From Dimorphilus gyrociliatus (taxonomy: Eukaryota; Annelida; Polychaeta; Dinophilidae), in assembly GCA_904063045.1 (NCBI GenBank), contig CAJFCJ010000002.1, positions 558,001 to 622,000 of the forward strand: 64,000 nt of DNA, written 5' to 3'. Under the pieces are notes generated by a model. The model was not told the DNA's origin, did not search any database, and saw only the letters and a program-made list of their open reading frames with translations. The position numbers and the translations under genes are program-made. This document shows, in pieces, positions 25,333 to 38,025 of the stretch. The number at the start of each line of letters is the position of its first letter. Position 1 is the stretch's first letter.

Positions 25333-28300
25333 TTAAGATGTTTTGTCTTCGCCCGCTTTAAGTCCGCTTTTTTCCGTCATCTCCACATCCTCCGAATGAG
25401 ACATACCGTCCTCTTTTTTTAAAGTTTCGTTAACTAGATTCACAGCCTCCTGTTAAAGTTTGTTTTGAAATATTACCAATTGTGAATATAGAACAAGGAA
25501 TGTTTGAAAATACATCATGTCATGTCATTTGATATTCTTAAAACACGGCCTGTTCAAGTAAAATGTAAAGTCCCTAAAAATCGGTGTCCAACACAAGACA
25601 GATACAAGTTCAAGACAACCTAATTTTGACCTTACTGTTCCATAGAAAGATTAAGACAAATTATCTCCGATCAATTTCATTTCAGATACAGATAATTTGA
25701 TAGAGATTATGAAATGTCACAAAAGTTTTAAACAACATCCTACAATTCTTACGTAATTTGACTTGAACAGCTTTCTGTTATCTGGATGCTGATTGGATTT
25801 ATTGAACTATTTAACTGTGGATTTTGCGAATAGTCTTCAACGAATACCTATTTCAATTAAATTGGTAATGCTTCTGTAATTATTATCTTTCGAAAAAACG
25901 ATCTTCGGCTGAAAAAAAAAAGATAAATCAAGAAATGTTCCTACCAAGAGACTTTTATTCATAAAATAAGGCTTTTCTTCACTTCCATCATTTATACGCA
26001 TATCTTCACAGAAACATAACAGTAAAGAATCGATTACCATCTGTAAGGATTATATAAAAAACGGACTATAAAATTCAAATGAAAAATGTAGCAAGAATAC
26101 TAACATCATAGACTGATAAGAAGCAGTGAGCTATCAAAAAGCTAAAAACGCACATAAAAACTACTGGTATACCCCATAATTCCAGATCATCTCTTGAACC
26201 CTTGATTGTCAGCAATAAAATTACTAATTAAATTAATGAAAATATACTAACCACATCAACTCCACGAACAAACTGAAATAAAATATTTTTAATGGAATAT
26301 TCCTAAACTTCAGAACTAAAATTTACCTTTAGCCAAACAATAGTTACACCAACACCAATAGCAGTTATACCGATTTTACCGAGAAACAAAATAAAATTAC
26401 CCACGCAATTGATAGCAGAAACTCTCAAAATGTTTGATGCAATTATCTTTAGAGCTATGCAAGCTGATTTACAAAAATTTGTTTTCCTAATTGCTGTAAG
26501 AAAATTCTAACTCTCTCTTTGTTAATGTGAAATAAGAGAATAACAAACTGATGATTGTGTAAGCATTCTCATTTAAAAATTTCAAAGCCTTTTCTAAGCA
26601 CCAGAGACAGCACTGGCAACATTTCAACATAAATTCTGCACATTTTGTTTTTTTCCCTCTGGTTCTTTTATATTACATCATTTTAGGAATGCTATGACAT
26701 AAAAATATTACTAACTTTTGATCGATATACATAAGAATAGCTCGAGGTAATTTGACAAGCAAGATGATGAAAGAGCCAAAAGCAACTGATCCTAAATGAA
26801 ATAAGATTAGATTTTTTGTCGATCGCAAGACTCGAAAGGTTGCAAATTCTTTTTCTCTGAAAGAATTTCAAAAATTGTAGTAAATATATCTTTAAATTTT
26901 GAAGATAGTCACCTATCAAAATACCAATCTGTTACAGTTCCAGCGACAACCATTTGTTGGCAGGCAATAATAAATTCACAAATCCATATCAAAGCAACAA
27001 AATAGTAAGCGTAGAAAATAGTTAGCTTTGTATCTCTTTTAAATTCAACCGTCATTGTGTCATTTCTATACTTTGGCGGCTCTGTTAAAAGTCAAAAATT
27101 AAAACAAGCAAGTGATAAAGAAAAATTTACCAGATGAAACAAGAAAAGCCATGCTCATTGCCCAAAACAAGAGATATACACCCAAGACAAGAAGAGTCCA
27201 CACAGGCTGAAATAACAATGTCGGAGTGTTCATAAAAACTTTTCCAGCTTCATGAAATAATGCAGCCACTAATCTTATCCTTTTGAACATAACAACTACT
27301 ATTAAAATTAAAATGATCTGTATTTATGATAAAAAAAGATTAAAACAATGCTTCAAGATAATTAGTCAATCAACCGTGCAAATGGAAAAAAATATCCCAA
27401 GGCCAAGAAACACTTTTTTATTTGATACGTCTAAGTTTATAAATGGGATTGAGTAATCTTTTAATTTTTCTTCTCTTTTTATAATATCATAAAATTTCCA
27501 CCATACAAATAATGTACCAGCTGTAGGATAAAAATGACTTAAAGTACCTTTTTTTCACTCTATGTGACATACCTATAGCACCAACAACAGCTATTATCAT
27601 AGACAAATAGGCTACAACTGAAGCAATGAATCTTAATATAAAAACGAAAATAAAGGCTAGAACTGAAAGAAGTTTTGACAGATTAGAATATAAAATTTTT
27701 ACTTTTTAATTTTAGTAACCTATAGTAATTGCGCAGACAATCAGTACTTCTTTCCACTTTTTTACGAAATCTAGGACACTTTCTCTTAGAAATTCGCTAA
27801 CTTCACTAAAGTATTCGGTAAGAACATTTCCCAATCTTGTTCTATTGGCTTGATCTAAAGTTTTCTTTGCTTTTAGCAAATCGGGTACACATCGACTTAA
27901 GATTGACGTGCTAAAGAATTGTGAAAATATAATTTTTCCATATTTAATACCGTACTGGATGTAAATACCTTGCAAGTACAGGCAAACTAGGGCAGGGGCC
28001 TAATTTTCCGTTAGCTTGGCTTTCGTATTCATCAACATCAGTTTCATAAGTACAAAGATTTGAATCTGCTTTTTCTGCGAAATTTTTAATGTCCTTGTTG
28101 CTGCTCAAAGTTGATTCTGGACACTTTTTGACGCATAAAGAGATTGCAGATTTGAAATTCTTTATGTCAAGAAAAAATACTTTTCTGAAAAGTAAAAAAT
28201 TTGTGACAAAATTAAAATGTGGCTTTTAAAGGAATATTCATAAAATAAAAAATGTATACGTTTTATCGGTCATATCTCTGCCATTGTTAGAAATATTGAA

Positions 28301-28853
28301 TTTTTGTAGTGACTCAATTTTAGAATTTTTACGACCACAAGTATTTCCATAGCTGTCATAACCATAGTACAGTCTGTAAATATCTCCATTAATAAAAGCA
28401 TGTGCAGCTATGTAGCCCTAAAAAAATTATCTTTAGTTTTCAAAGTAGGAAAGCTATCACCTGACTTACCATTCCTCCAACAAAGACAAGAAAGATTAGG
28501 CAACAAGGAATATCTGTAAATCCTTGTTTTTGTACTTTAAGAGATTCTTTGGGTAGGCCATTCCCATCCTAATCGTAAAATTCCCCAATTAGTAACATTT
28601 GAGTGATTACATCGCAGAAATACAACAAAGAATAAATTTGAAAAGAAATTTCTATTTGTTATATATTTCTTAGATAATTACTAATTACGTATACTTTATG
28701 AGCAATTGGGTCACACAGTGTCTTCAAGTTAAACAAAAGCACTTCCTGATTCAAACTATAGTTATTATTTTCAGATTCAATTGCATTTCTTTTCATATTG
28801 TACTACTCTAAATTAACGAAATAGCTTACCGATTCCTCACCGCAACAAGTCAT
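25333..28853 (-). CDS. choline transporter-like protein (SLC44/CTL family)
   Basis: Seventeen exons rebuild a 711-residue protein, the usual SLC44 size. Exons: 28853-28830, 28802-28695, 28568-28470, 28417-28260, 28184-27969, 27910-27720, 27662-27573, 27520-27375, 27317-27131, 27081-26913, 26856-26716, 26658-26549, 26493-26327, 26272-26252, 26200-26105, 26040-25945, 25449-25333. All phases agree. Family marks in order: N-terminus [22 protein letters not shown] before TM1; [15 protein letters not shown] in the first loop; GPCPSLPV; then [43 protein letters not shown], and the C-terminal [18 protein letters not shown] with [10 protein letters not shown]. About ten TM helices are visible. Members move choline or ethanolamine across the plasma or mitochondrial membrane. 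Substrate here is inferred from family. Exon 2 (36 residues) is less conserved than the rest and might be optional. Confidence 0.92.
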
Positions 28854-29550
28854 TTTGGAAGATGATGTAGAAATTATCTAGTACTAAGAAAAATACATTA
28901 TAATAAAATATCGGTTAATGATGAGGTCTAATTTGATAATTTAATAGCTTAGTTTGCTAAAGAAAATAGTGAATATTTTCGAATAAAAAGAAACCTTCTC
29001 CACTGCATTCAAAGGCTGAAAGTGAGAGAGACTACTCTAAACTTGAAGTAAATAGAGCGAAAAAATTAATTTCAACAAATTCTTGTAATATCGCTCAGAA
29101 TGCAGTTATATAATATCTAGTTTAGAATCTCAATCTTATTGTAATTGCATTCTATTCTTAAGTTCAGCGGTAATAACAGATAGCGGATTTACCTGATTTG
29201 TAAAGTTGCAAGGTAAAAAAAAATACCTATTTTTTTTTGGAAAAACACTGAGCGAAATACTCAATAATAAAACTGGAGAAATCTGGTAGACTATAATTGG
29301 CATCTAGTTCAAAATTTTGCTTCATTTTCTCTTGAAGTACGTTAAAATTTATGAAAGCAAGGAGTTATTATCTAATAACTATTATCTAATATTTCTTACT
29401 TGTCAGACAGTTTTAGAGGAATCACTCATATTTGTAAAGCACAAATGATGTATTTAAAGATAAAGCATTTTGCAAAGAAACAAAAAACATTAAAACTACG
29501 TGTAAAATGTTTTTATATTATGATAACAACAAGAAAACACTTCATGTTTT

Positions 29551-30047
29551 TCATAAGACAATACAGCCACTTTTTTCCCGATAAGGATTACTGAAATTTA
29601 AAAATAATTTTGTCAATTAATCTAAATTATTTAGACAATATTAACTTTAACTTCAATTACATGGTAGGTACATATCTACTTACTCGCTCAATTTGCGAAA
29701 TCCGCTTATCATGACATCTTTCTCCGCTTGCTCCTCACAAAACTGTTATTTAAAATGTATCATATATGTTCATATTTATATACACATATACACTGCTATA
29801 TTGAAACATAGAAGATATAAGATACTTACCTTAATCATTTCTTCGATAGCGACAGACGCTGATTTTCTGGGAATTTGGGCCTCATTTCTTAATTGGGCGT
29901 TTATTTTCTGTTGCTCTGCGACAGATTTCTCATATCGACTATTCTATAAGGCGATTTTTCATATTAATGTTATTTATGGTCGTTATATTATCATTAAATG
30001 TAAATTTATAAGATGTATCTTACGTATTCACCGCCTGCTGTAGCCAT
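29551..30047 (-). CDS. heterotrimeric G-protein gamma subunit
   Basis: Four small exons (30047-30024, 29943-29830, 29742-29684, 29590-29551) give a 78-residue protein. Phases are 0, 0 and 2, with consensus splice sites throughout. The protein starts MATAGGEY, then QQKINAQLRNEAQIPRKSAS forms the N-terminal helix that pairs with Gbeta. EEMIKFCEEQAEKD follows, then the ISGF segment and the terminal DNPYREKSGCIVL. The NP(F/Y)REK + CaaX ending is diagnostic of Ggamma. The last residue Leu predicts geranylgeranylation, anchoring Gbeta-gamma to the membrane. Compared with insect Ggamma1 (NPFREKSSCTVL as I recall it) the Phe is Tyr. The start codon lies about 530 bp from the LGR2-type gene on the other strand, so the two may share a promoter region. 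Each exon is short enough to be missed by a simple ORF search. Confidence 0.9.
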
Positions 30048-30579
30048 ATTTCTTCAACAGGTAGATGCCGCAACATTAAATAGGAAACTGTATAATTTTA
30101 ATAAATATCAACGTTTTTAATAACCCGACACACTATAAGCTATGATCGGTGAATCGTGATGAGATTATTACAGCACGACCTGTGCCAGCATGGAGTGTGT
30201 GTAATGATGTATTCGCATGTATATATTGACTCTTAGGCCTACGGTAGAAAAAAGAGCATCAGATTTAATTTAATGAAAACTTTTATGTAAAAAAACCTTG
30301 ACAACGTTCAGACAGCGTATTTTGTCAAAGCATAAATGAGTATGGATAATTGAGTCTTGTTCCATTGTTTGTTCATTATAGAAACTGTAATGATACATTG
30401 GTTTTTCTGTTTTAGCTGCCATATGAGGATAAAATATATGGTATCTAATAATATTTCTAACACGAAAGACGAAGTCAAGAAAAATATAACAATTCTGGAA
30501 GATGGCGCTTAAGACGTCTTCGTGGCGCTGGAGCAGCATTCGACAATAGTGAATCATTATTAACATCCAATATATTACA
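30048..30579. promoter_or_regulatory. divergent promoter interval (Ggamma / LGR2-type receptor)
   Basis: This is the 530 bp between two divergent start codons. Transcription start sites of both genes probably fall here or in nearby untranslated exons. I saw no obvious TATA or initiator arrangement that I would defend. Confidence 0.4.
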
Positions 30580-33500
30580 ATGATTACATGCAGCCTCCAA
30601 CTTTGGATGTTATTCTTCAGCCTCTGCACATTTGTTTTCTGTAATAGAAAGGGGTTCTACAATTTCTGTGTGTCTAAAGACAAGTTTATGCCTATAACAT
30701 TGGATTGTGATGGTAGAGCTTTCCAGACAGGGAATATAGAACAGTTTAATCAAGTAGAACATCATCCTATCACGAAATTGTAAGTATTTTCTGCGTCAGA
30801 GCAATTCTTAAAGTTATAATGAAAGCTAATATTTTTATTCTTGTTAAAGCCGGAATTTTTAAAGTAATTTAGAGAATGAAATATTTAATTTCCTTTCTAA
30901 TACAAAACTGTTAATGCTATTAAAAATTTATCATTCAAATTATTATTATAGCAGAGTAGAGTTTCACTATACTTAACTAACAAGTTTTTAAACTTTTAAA
31001 GTAAAGCCACCTGAGACCCTTAACACTTTCTCAGTAAAAACAAATTTTTAACCAAATATTAGAAACTTTCGAAAACCATAACAACAGCTTAAGAAATCCT
31101 AATATTAGCCGGAAAAGTCAGAATACAACAGGATAATTTCAATTATTTCCTATTGAATTATAAAAATACAAAATTTTTCGAGAGCTTGATATATACAAGT
31201 ATATATTAATTCATTTTCGCCAAAAATTGGCTTTAATTCTTACCTTATTGTCAAATCCGAACTATATTTAGGACATATTGTGCTTGTCGCTTATTTTAGA
31301 TTATTTTAAGTAATTAGGTCACCACAAAGTGTATTTCCATAATTGCATGCCACTTCTCCCTACCAATCTTAGAACCTTCTATTTATCTACATCAAAAGAC
31401 AAAAGCTTTTCACTTTGATATATGGTAAATACTTTGCAAAGATATCGATATTTCCATTGACAATCTCTCTACATTTATTTAGAAACAGTAGCTGGGCGAA
31501 ATATAGTTGTTATATACTCTTCTAGCAAATAAATGCGTCTCTACTTTAAAGCTTAAGATAGATACTGTAAAAAGATTTTTAAATGTACTCATAAAGTAAT
31601 TTTAACTAAATAAATGTAATTATAAATTTAAGATTACGTGGCTTTACTGTAGTTAATTATGAAAGCACTAGAGACACTTACATGTTAAAAAAATTTATCG
31701 AAAAAGATGATTAGGTTGAGAGAAGTGTTATCTTATAAGTGTGTACTTGACAAACTAGTAGAATGAAAATTATAATATATATTTTCATGTTTTCTTTTCC
31801 CTCTTAGCTTTAACAGTTTGATCTAAATATATATCTAGATATCTAAGCTTGAGTTTCAATTTTATATTTCTATTACCATAAATGACTAGGCAGATTTCAA
31901 ACAATAAATAATCTTCTTGTTTTTAGAATTCTTAGAAATGTTGGTCAAAATATAAGTATAGTACCAAGAAAACTAATGAATTCATTAAAGGAACTGTAAG
32001 TTTCAAATGGATGACTTTTTCTTATTTGATCTCATACAAATTTTCGATACAGGATTATTACAAATCATACTATTACTCACTTACGACCAAAAGATGTCAA
32101 AAATTTTTCCAAGCTCAAATATTTGTAAGCAAAGTCTACAATATTGAAGAAATTTCTGATTTCTGATTATTTTTACGATTCTAATTAGTGAACTAATAAA
32201 AGGGCCTTTGATGTTTTTGGAAAAGGATGTGTTTAAAGCAATGACCAATCTTGAAAAACTGTAAGTTTCTATTTTTTCAATAAACCTTTCTTCTTGTCCA
32301 GTGCCTTTCCGTAATATATAAAGAGATAGTTTTCACTTAGAAGAAGAATATTATGTCATATTCAATACTGCATGTGATTATATATAAATAAATATGGAAA
32401 ATATGATACTTATAAATATATATATAATCAACCAATGGGAGTTAATGCTAAATGAAAAAAATAACACGTCTTGCATAATGCTTGGCTTTAGACATTAGTG
32501 TGATTGAAGAGAATGATTTTTGTTCGTTAGATGTATGACTCAGAAACTCGTAATAGATTCTTCAGTCAGCGCAGCCATGTATAAGAGGCTATATATTTCC
32601 ATCTTTGTAGAAATTGTGATTATTAAAGTATATTTCTTGTGACAGAAATCTAGAGGAAAATCGTTTGAGCGAGATCAATGGGCTGAGAGGATTACAAAAT
32701 TTAGAACATTTAAAACTTTCTTCAAATTTGTTTACGAAAATACCAAATATTTCTCTCTTAAAGAAACTACATACATTGTAAATAATTCTATTTACCTAGA
32801 TAATATCTGACATTTTGATTGATTATAGGGATATTTCAAGTAACACGCTAAGACAATTAGAAAAAATCGTTCTTTCAAGTCCACATGTATCACTGAAAAA
32901 CTTGTGAGTAACTATTAATATTTGTATCTTATCATTAATCTGTCAAGAATAACATTTCTCTCAAGGTTATTGAAAAACTGCAGTATTTCAGAAATTTCCG
33001 ACTTAATGTTTAAAGATTTCCCCCAACTCGAGCGTGTGTAAGTTTTATCAATTTGTCCTATTATTTTTAGAAATATAGAAAAGATTCATAGTACTTAAAT
33101 GGCAAACAGAAATTAGTCTTATTTCCTTGATCATAAAATAACTCAATTTTCCAGAGATCTTCAGTTCAACATGTTAAATAATATTCCTACTTCTATAAGG
33201 TTCCTTCAAAATTTATATTACCTGTAAGATTCTTTGTGTTTTTGTACTTGTCAAGTAAAATAGATATCCTTTTGTTTTAGCGATCTATCGAATAATCGAA
33301 TCACCAAGATATCAAACAATTCGTTCCACAATAATGCACATCTTGAACACCTGTCTATTGAATCGAATGTAATCGAAGTAATGGAAACTTATTCATTAGT
33401 TCCGCTAATAAATTTAAAGATACTGTGAGTTTTTAATACGGGGAATAATAAGATTCTGACAGGAAAAATGATTTGAATATTTTTCAAGGAGTATTTCGAA

Positions 33501-36144
33501 TACAAAAGAGAGTATATCGTTGCCTATCCTTCCTCAGAACACAAGAATGACAGATCTTCAAGTGGTTGGTTGCGAGCTAACTTTCATTCCCCACGATTTA
33601 TGCCAAAAATTGCCTTCACTTGAAAAAATGTAAGAGTGTAATGTTAGTTATTGATCAAACCTATAAAAACCCATTGATGCATACTAAATAGTCGTCTTCA
33701 CCACAACAAAATTATTAATATATCTTTTGTTGGAAAATGTACTAATCTTACGACTCTGTAAGTATTTTATAAAGATGCTGATATCTTCTATAACATAATA
33801 TTGATTAAATTTTCTTTGAAATATAAATTTTTTCCTGTTCAAACTGTTAACAGAGATGCTACACGTAATCGTATTAAGATTTTGGATGAGAAGTCATTTG
33901 TAAATCTCACTGAGCTTTTAGATCTTGTGTTACGACGAAACTTGATTGAAACCATTGACAAAAAAATTTTTTCTAATTTAAGAAATTTGGAATTACTGTA
34001 AGCTGCAGGTTCTTTTGGATTTTGCTTTCATATGATAACATTATATTTCAGAAATCTAGCAGAAAATAAAATTACATATATTCATCCAAAGGCTTTTATA
34101 AATTTAGCTAAATTGAAAAAATTGTAAGTGCTAATCACTTTTACAACAACTAATTAACATTTTTGCAATAGATACCTTGAAAAAAATTCTTTGAAAAGTC
34201 TTTCTTGGGAAGGATTACAATCACTATCAACACTAGTAGCAAGTGGAAATGAGAATCTTTTAACATTTCCGGGACCTGAAAAATTCCCAAAACTTGAGAA
34301 AATCAAAGTGCCATATGTGTACCATTGCTGTGAATACATAAAAGAAAATGAGAGTAGAATAAGACCCTATGTTAGTCTGAAATTTTCATTCTAATAAATT
34401 ACTACTACGAATACTAACACTAAAACTAAACTATAAAGAAAACGAATTCTGATTAAAACAGAATTCTCCTAAATTTATTGACTTTTTTAAATTTCAGTTT
34501 GAAAATCTAAAAAACTTAGATGTTGCTGAAAGCTTCACTTATGAGGATTCAGATCACGAGTCATCATTGCAATTTAATCATGCACCAAAAAGTACTTTGT
34601 AAGATCATTGTAAATTATTTCTAAACTTTAAATTTTTCCAGATGAATCTCTAAATGATAAGTATCCTGAATATAATTATCGCAACAACGGTGAGCAATTT
34701 ATTCCAAGCAACCAGTTTAAACCTTTAATTTATTGTTCACCGCAACCAGGTAATTCAAAAAAGAAATATAAAAAAGTAATACTATTTAAAAGTTGTTATA
34801 ACTGAAATTCTATAATTTTTAATAGATGTATTTCACCCTTGTACCGACCTCTTAAGTTGGTGGGCTCTTCGTTGCGGTTCATGGACGGTTTTTTTATTAG
34901 CTTTGCTTGGGAATTGTAAGACCTAAGAGATTTAATTGTTGATTATCATCCACAATTTAATTTCAGGTGCAGTTCTCACTGTTAATATATTCGGCAGAAG
35001 CCGAATGGACGTTCCAAGATTTTTAATTTGCAATCTTGCTGCTGCTGATTTATGTATGGGAGTATACTTAGGTTTCCTGGCCGTTGAAGATGCTTTTACG
35101 CTAGGAGAATTTAAACGATATGGGATATCATGGCAACAGTCCATTGCCTGCTCTACAGCGGGATTTTTAGCTGTTTTTTCGAGTGAACTATCAGTTTTCA
35201 CTTTAGCTGTAATAACTCTAGAGAGACTTTATGCTATCACTCATGCTGTACATTTAAATAAGCGTCTCTCTCTACGTAGAGCTACTTATATTATGGTCAT
35301 TGGTTGGATTATTGCTGTTATTATTGGTAGTTTACCTTTATTTGGAATTAGTGACTACAGAACTTTCGCCGTTTGTTTACCGTTTGATGTTTCTGATTAC
35401 AAGTCAAAGGCATACGTTTGCTCTATTCTAGTTTTAAACTGTTCAGCTTTTTTTGTCATTTTAGCAAGTTATACTAAAATGTACTATTCGATTCGTGGCT
35501 CACCTGCATGGAATTCCTCGGACTCAAGAGTCGCAAAACGAATGGCATTGCTTGTATTTACAGATTTCTTATGTTGGGCTCCAATTTCTTTCATTTCGTT
35601 GTCTGCAACCTTCCGTCTGAATTTTATTACACTGGAGCAAGCTAAAATTCTGACAATTTTCGTTCTTCCTCTAAATTCGTGTGCCAATCCTTTTTTATAC
35701 GCTATATTCACAAAGCAATTTGGCAAGGACTGTGTGCAATTATGTAGAAGAATAGAGGAAAGTTCTCTAAGTAGATCCTTGTCAAGACTCAATCAACGGC
35801 ATCTTTCGTCCTCTATGGATTCAAAGAGTTTACGAAGATTAACGAGTGCATCGTCCAGCATAAGAACGAGAAACCCCACTGACAAGAGTGACAAGTCTAC
35901 TTTAAGCTCCCAAGAATCACAGATCAAGTCAAAATGGTTAAATTTTAAATCAGCAAGGAGATGCTGGTTGAGAAAATTTTCAAGAAATAAAGAGGAAATA
36001 AGTTTACAAATGACCCGAAAGGTTAACAACAAATTTCCGTTGATTGTTTTTCAAGCCAGTCCTAAATCTTATCGGAGGACATACGATAGACATTTACAAA
36101 GTGAAAATGGCTCTATTTCTTATAGATTCGATGTCTCGTTATAA
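30580..36144 (+). CDS. Lgr2: LGR2-type receptor (bursicon receptor/rickets class, type B LGR)
   Basis: Eighteen exons give 998 residues: 30580-30779, 31927-31995, 32053-32124, 32189-32260, 32646-32777, 32829-32903, 32966-33037, 33155-33223, 33281-33424, 33489-33629, 33692-33757, 33854-33997, 34052-34123, 34172-34370, 34498-34591, 34642-34749, 34826-34915, 34967-36144. Exon 1 has a signal peptide (MITCSLQLWMLFFSLCTFVF). Exons 2-13 each encode one or two LRRs, mostly 66-75 or about 144 nt, splitting a Leu codon in phase 2. A hinge with YHCCEY and FHPCTDLLSWW follows. The whole 7TM bundle after TM1 is in exon 18: FLICNLAAADL, ELSVFTL, ERLYAITHAVHLNKRLSLR (692-710), FGISDYRTFAVCLPFDV, AWNSSDSRVAKRMALLVFTD and NSCANPFLYAIFTKQF (from about 843). 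The ITHA...LNKRLSLR and AWNS.DSR.AKRMALLVFTDF blocks are those of rk/LGR2. Known receptors of this class bind bursicon and signal through Gs and cAMP. Exon 15 must end at a weak donor (A|GTACTT at 34592) to keep frame. AATAAATAAA lies at about 36212. Confidence 0.92.
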
Positions 36145-38025
36145 ACAACATCGATCCCTGCTATCGACTATATCGCTCAAACTATAAGACAAAAATTATT
36201 GAGTTTTTCAGAATAAATAAAGCTAAATCATTAAAGAAAATTAGTTGTCTTTCAAAGTGGACAATTTAACCATACAATTTAATTTTGTATTAAAGCAAAG
36301 AAATAAATCTTAAATTTTAAAAAGAGACTAACAAGTTTTATATCATAGCTGACTCTCATTTGAAAAGCAGAAAAGATTACTTCTGTTTAAATCGTTAATC
36401 ATCAACATTTTACACATAAATTCATTCAGAACTTTTTCACACAGTTGCTAGAAAGCATGAAATTTCATTTAAAAAGATTTTCTTATTATTTTAGTGCTAG
36501 TAATTGTGTGAAAAATGTATGAAATTAAATTATCTTTTCATATTTTAAAGCTATTTAAAAAATAATTTCTTGATACGGCTCCATATAACAATTGGTATAA
36601 TGTAAAAAAATAATGAAAGATTCACTTAACAAGTAATTTTTTATAGATTAAAATTGTTTGTCATCGTGATCTTCCATATGCTTTTATCTACTATAAATAC
36701 ATTAGCATATACAAACTTCAAAGTAAAATTTAACTTATTCAATTCACAAACAAGTTTAAAATACTTAAGAAAATATAAAAATATAATTCGAATCGCATAT
36801 AAATCTTATTTATTCTAAATCAACACCAGGCGTCCGTAGTAACAATGTTTGATAATGTAATTCAAAAGATTCTTAGATTTTTATAGCTCACTAGTACCAT
36901 CTGTATTTTATCACTTTCAGATGTAGTAAAAATATTCTTTTAATTAATAAGTTTTTTTATTTCCTTTAATATCAGCAATTCTGTATTTGTTAATTCATCA
37001 GAGAAATGCAGATACACGATCAATGATAATGATGATAATCATGTATAAAAGTGAGGAAATAATTATAAACTATCTGCAGGGAAAAAACAATATTTTATTA
37101 TTGTATCTTACTGAACTGAGATACGGTTTTGCTGAATTTTTTGCAACATATACGTTGGTGATATTTAATAATTTCTCCAGAGACGCAAAACGAAATCTTT
37201 TCAAATAAAAAGGTTGATTGAGGAAATAAATGATCAATGAAGGTAAGAAATTCAACATGAAGAATAACATAAATAGCTTGTATTCAGCTTCTAATGCCCA
37301 TATCTTTATTAAGAAATGAAATTTTCTAAAGTAATTTCTTTGTTGTAACAAGCTAGTCAAATATTTAAAGTCAAATTTAAGTATAGATTTGATTAATATT
37401 TACATTATATCTATCTTTTGTCGAAAGTTTGGAGACTTTGTAAGAGATTTTATATATTTGTGGCTTATTCACAATATCATGTATTTGTGACTATTTATCA
37501 AAAAACTAACATTTATTCAATCATTCTCTTCATATATTTATTGAAATCGAATTTTCAAGATAAGGTAAAATCACTTTATTATTTTTTTATCAAGAAAACT
37601 TTTTACAATTGAAAACATGTAGTATTGTATTATAAGGCACTTCTTCCCGATACAGTATTGAAATTCATAAATCTCAAACACTAGCACTATAGGATATGAA
37701 GATAAAATTTCAAGGCTTATTAACAAATGAAGATGCGACAGTTTAGCTTGATCTCTCATAGAGATTATTTTCTATATTATTAGTATGTATGATATTCTAT
37801 CCAAGGTAGTTTGACTTATTTCATTTTCTCCAACCAATTGTTAAAATCGATAACAAAATATGTAAAAATTTAAGAACTTGCTGATAGATGGAGTTTTACC
37901 AATGTAACACTGCAGCAAAGAAAATTTGCTTATCCAGAGGGCAATACTGCCGAGTAAATTTCATCTATGCTGGAAGCAAAACATTCTGGTTGATTTTCAA
38001 GAATAGATTTCCTAAACGACTAAAA
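36145..38025. other. intergenic region, no gene seen
   Basis: It starts with the 3' UTR of the LGR2-type gene (polyadenylation-like AATAAATAAA near 36212). The rest is AT-rich with only low-complexity frames. The in-frame extension 37888-38025 upstream of the next gene has an ATG but no signal-peptide character, so it is treated as non-coding. Confidence 0.5.

Noticed and set aside
37888-38025. 46-residue N-terminal extension of PPxY copy 1
   Set aside because: It starts with ATG but is polar/basic and would bury the signal peptide at 38026. Treated as 5' flank.
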